Of a stretch of 60,000 bases of DNA, positions 55,754 through 60,000 are shown piece after piece. Position 1 is the first letter of the stretch; each line of letters starts with the position of its first letter. A model generated the notes under the pieces. That model was given only the letters and a program-made list of their open reading frames with translations. It searched no databases and was not told the origin of the DNA. The stretch lies in NCBI GenBank assembly GCA_009760855.2, contig WPIO01000087.1, positions 452,501 to 512,500 of the forward strand. Reading direction: 5' to 3'. The DNA is from Cristatella mucedo. Its lineage: Eukaryota; Bryozoa; Phylactolaemata; Cristatellidae. The translations under genes and the position numbers were made by a program.

Positions 55754-56081
55754 GGGAGGAGTGAAAATAGGGAGATGAGAGAGATAAGGGGAAACAAGAG
55801 TTAGATAGCAGGCTTCTGGGTTAGGAATGTACAATTCACGACCCAGGCAGGTCTGAGTTGGACTCTTGCAGCGATCAACTTTTTTATGCTTGCTGCAAGC
55901 CATGATAGCCTCAAAGGCTCGTTGGCCGTTCAATGAGGCTGCTGAATCAGCAACAGTTTGCTTTATTTAGGGCAGTTAGATGCACTCGGCTGAGAGATCG
56001 ACAGAGAGAGATGCTGTCGCTATCCAAGATTCGAATACATGCTTGGCAACAGTAGGTCAAGCTAGCCACTGTTCAGACATA

Positions 56082-56180
56082 ATAATAATAATAATAATAA
56101 TTCACTTGATAAAGCGCCCTCAGAGAACTCAATCTCTCTCTAGGCGCTTGACATTTGCTGTAAAGTGAAGTGAAGTGAAG
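56082..56180 (-). mobile_element. LINE A tail-only copy
   Basis: TAA repeats (56081-56100), ttcacttgataaagcgccct, cagagaactcaatctctctc, taggcgcttgacatttgctg, then (gtgaa)n. It is intronic to the docking gene. Confidence 0.7.
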
Positions 56181-56667
56181 TGACATGTTCCTTCAGGATT
56201 CGTAATTATTGGTAGCCTCGAGCAAGGTCTGTTGCCCCTTGGCTAAATCTCGGGCAAGTCCTTTGGCACCTGGCACTATGTAAAGCATCGGTATGCTCGA
56301 GCTCAGAGTGCTGTAGGCTGCTAGGTCCAGGCAGGTACAGCATCGAACCAGGAACAGCTAACTCGGCCAAGAAAAGCATGAGCCAACAACAATGCAGCAA
56401 TCCAGTGCCAGACGTTTGCTTGGCTGTGGGCTACAATGGCACGTCTGTTCAAGAGCTGGGGCCTTATGCGATCCGATCAGGCTTCAGCAGTATGCACAGG
56501 CAGTGTGCTAGCTGTCGGCCAGCCAGCTGCAGCTCTAGACACGTCCAGTACACCAGCCGAACTGTACCGGGCACGTTCTTGCACAGACTAAACAGACCGA
56601 CTTCACTTCTCCAAGACAGCTAGCTAGCTAGCCTGGCGAACCAGGAACACTACTGCATAACAGAGCT

Positions 56668-56788
<121 letters not shown>

Positions 56789-57205
56789 CTCTCTATCTGC
56801 ATTTGCCCTACGAACTTTCTGACCAAGCTGCTGGAGCTGGCAGCCATAGGTTGAACTAGAATTAGGTTCGATATAATTATATACCTGGCACAGGCAGACT
56901 GGATGTACAACAAAAACAATTGAACAACCGCAAAGACATAACGTAAATATGATTGGACGAACTGCAGAACATAGCACAGGATGTGTTGCAGCTGAAAGCC
57001 ATCCAATGACCACATCTACATGCTCCTGGTTGTGTTAAGAGCCTATCCTGGTCTCCTGTAATGAAATAGCTGTTACATTGGTAACCTTACAAAACAGACG
57101 CCCGAGTTCAACTTCCAGGATCAACGAAAAAACCTATCTTTTTTCAGCTGGCGCATGGCTATAGAAGCAAGAGCCATGCCAGTTCATTCAAGCCAGACTT
57201 TCTCA

Positions 57206-59040
<1,835 letters not shown>

Positions 59041-59098
59041 ATGTATATGTACATATATGTACATGTACACGTATATGTACATGTGTGTGTGTGTGTGT

Positions 59099-59188
<90 letters not shown>

Positions 59189-59205
59189 ACGCATGTGTGT
59201 GTGTG
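59041..59205. repeat. ATGTAC-type repeats then (GT)n
   Basis: atgtacatatatgtacatgt-type units, then about 105 bp of GT with one GA break, then gcacgcatgtgtgtg. Confidence 0.95.
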
Positions 59206-60000
59206 AGGGTCTGATGGAAGGACGGGTGCTAGTTTGTATGCTTTGGCCATTGGACACAATAGTCCATTGCACTGAGCCAGGAGCTGATTCAGCTGCTTCT
59301 AGGTGCTCTGCTGATCTGACTCTTGCTGGTCACTGCAGTGGGGAGGAGCTGGTTATGTATTACACAACAAAACGGCCGAGTCCCAAGCAGAATGTGGAAC
59401 CGAGGGAGGACACACAGAAATGCATGGACATAGATAGGATGACCTCATCCTGGCTGTGCCGAACTGTCAGCAAGGCCAGGGCTACCTGATGTTCCTCCAT
59501 ATGCACCGGCACCCATCTATTTATCATCAGCAGCTGGGTCAGGCTGTGGCTGACCCTGTTGTGCACAAGCCAGTCTGGAGCCAGCTGGGAATGTAGACCA
59601 ATATAAGCTCATAGCCAGCCAGCTCACGGGGGGGGGGGAGCCTGTCACAGATCAAGGAGAGAGCTGAGAAACAAAAGCCTGCCAGCCCATCCTACAGCAC
59701 ATCGTGAGACCACTACAACTGGTGACCGTGTAGGCCAGGCTCACAGCCAAGCAGGCAAAACTGCCCAGCAATAGCAGCAGCTAAGTCTGACCTGTCGGGC
59801 TGACAGAGAAGCAGGCAGCAATGACATGACATGCAAGGCCCAGCTTGCAAGGCCTTGAGGCACCGTGCTGCTGTAACGGCAACGACTCTCATTCAATGCC
59901 GAAGCAAGCTTGACATCATGAGCGTTAGCACAGGAGTTAAGAGAGTGGCCGGCTGTAGCCACTGCTGTAGTGAGGACAACCAGGGCCTCCATGCTACAGA
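59206..60000. other. right edge, no feature recognised
   Basis: Moderate GC with a G run at 59629-59637. No docking-gene exon (PH or PTB type) seen on the minus strand. Confidence 0.4.

Overview
This is eukaryotic, metazoan DNA, most likely from an invertebrate, though I cannot fix the phylum. The evidence is spliced exons with consensus splice sites, long CT/GA, GT, TTTA and trinucleotide microsatellites, a dozen CpG-rich islands in an AT-richer background, and dense decayed non-LTR retrotransposons. No tRNA, rRNA, CRISPR or bacterial operon was seen.

Most of the window is mobile-element debris. Four groups recur. (1) LINE A is a CR1/L2-type element whose 3' end carries a GCGCC...GGCGC stem-loop and an (ATT)n tail; about 25 fragments lie on both strands. 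(2) LINE B is a related CR1/L2-type element with another C-terminus and an ACATT-rich tail; about eight fragments, one reaching the endonuclease GDFN motif and one carrying a long stretch of RT. (3) Two eroded C-termini, at 7.7-8.0 kb and 20.5-20.9 kb, look like LINEs with a restriction-like endonuclease. (4) Two tRNA-derived SINE families are present. SINE1 ends in a stem-loop nearly matching that of LINE A, which suggests a LINE/SINE partnership; SINE2 has a different body. Every RT copy with enough sequence to judge is broken by stops, frameshifts, internal deletions or catalytic-site changes. Several nested insertions give a relative age order.

Layout: 0-12 kb holds CpG-rich blocks, LINE/SINE tails and CT tracts. 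12-17 kb is a LINE B/LINE A cluster. 17.5-22.1 kb holds three CpG islands, one with a 40-bp near-palindrome, plus a SINE2 and an RLE-LINE remnant. 22-30 kb is LINE-dominated and contains a run of nuclear-receptor-like half-sites. 30.6-32.3 kb is a diverged inverted repeat array next to a possible MULE transposase remnant. 33-34 kb is a CpG island. 34-39.6 kb is LINE/SINE. 39.7-40.85 kb is a CpG island holding a probable coding exon for a small membrane segment. 41-49.5 kb is mixed LINE/SINE with another CpG island at 42.6-43.7 kb.

The best host gene lies on the minus strand at 51.0-55.6 kb. Three exon blocks join in compatible phase into at least 803 residues of an Ala/Ser/Gly/Pro-rich docking-protein C-terminus with five tyrosine motifs, three of them of the YxNV (Grb2-SH2) type. 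It resembles the tails of IRS or FRS2 proteins. PH/PTB-type exons are not visible and probably lie beyond the right edge. Its introns contain LINE debris and the large CT arrays at 55.7-58.4 kb.
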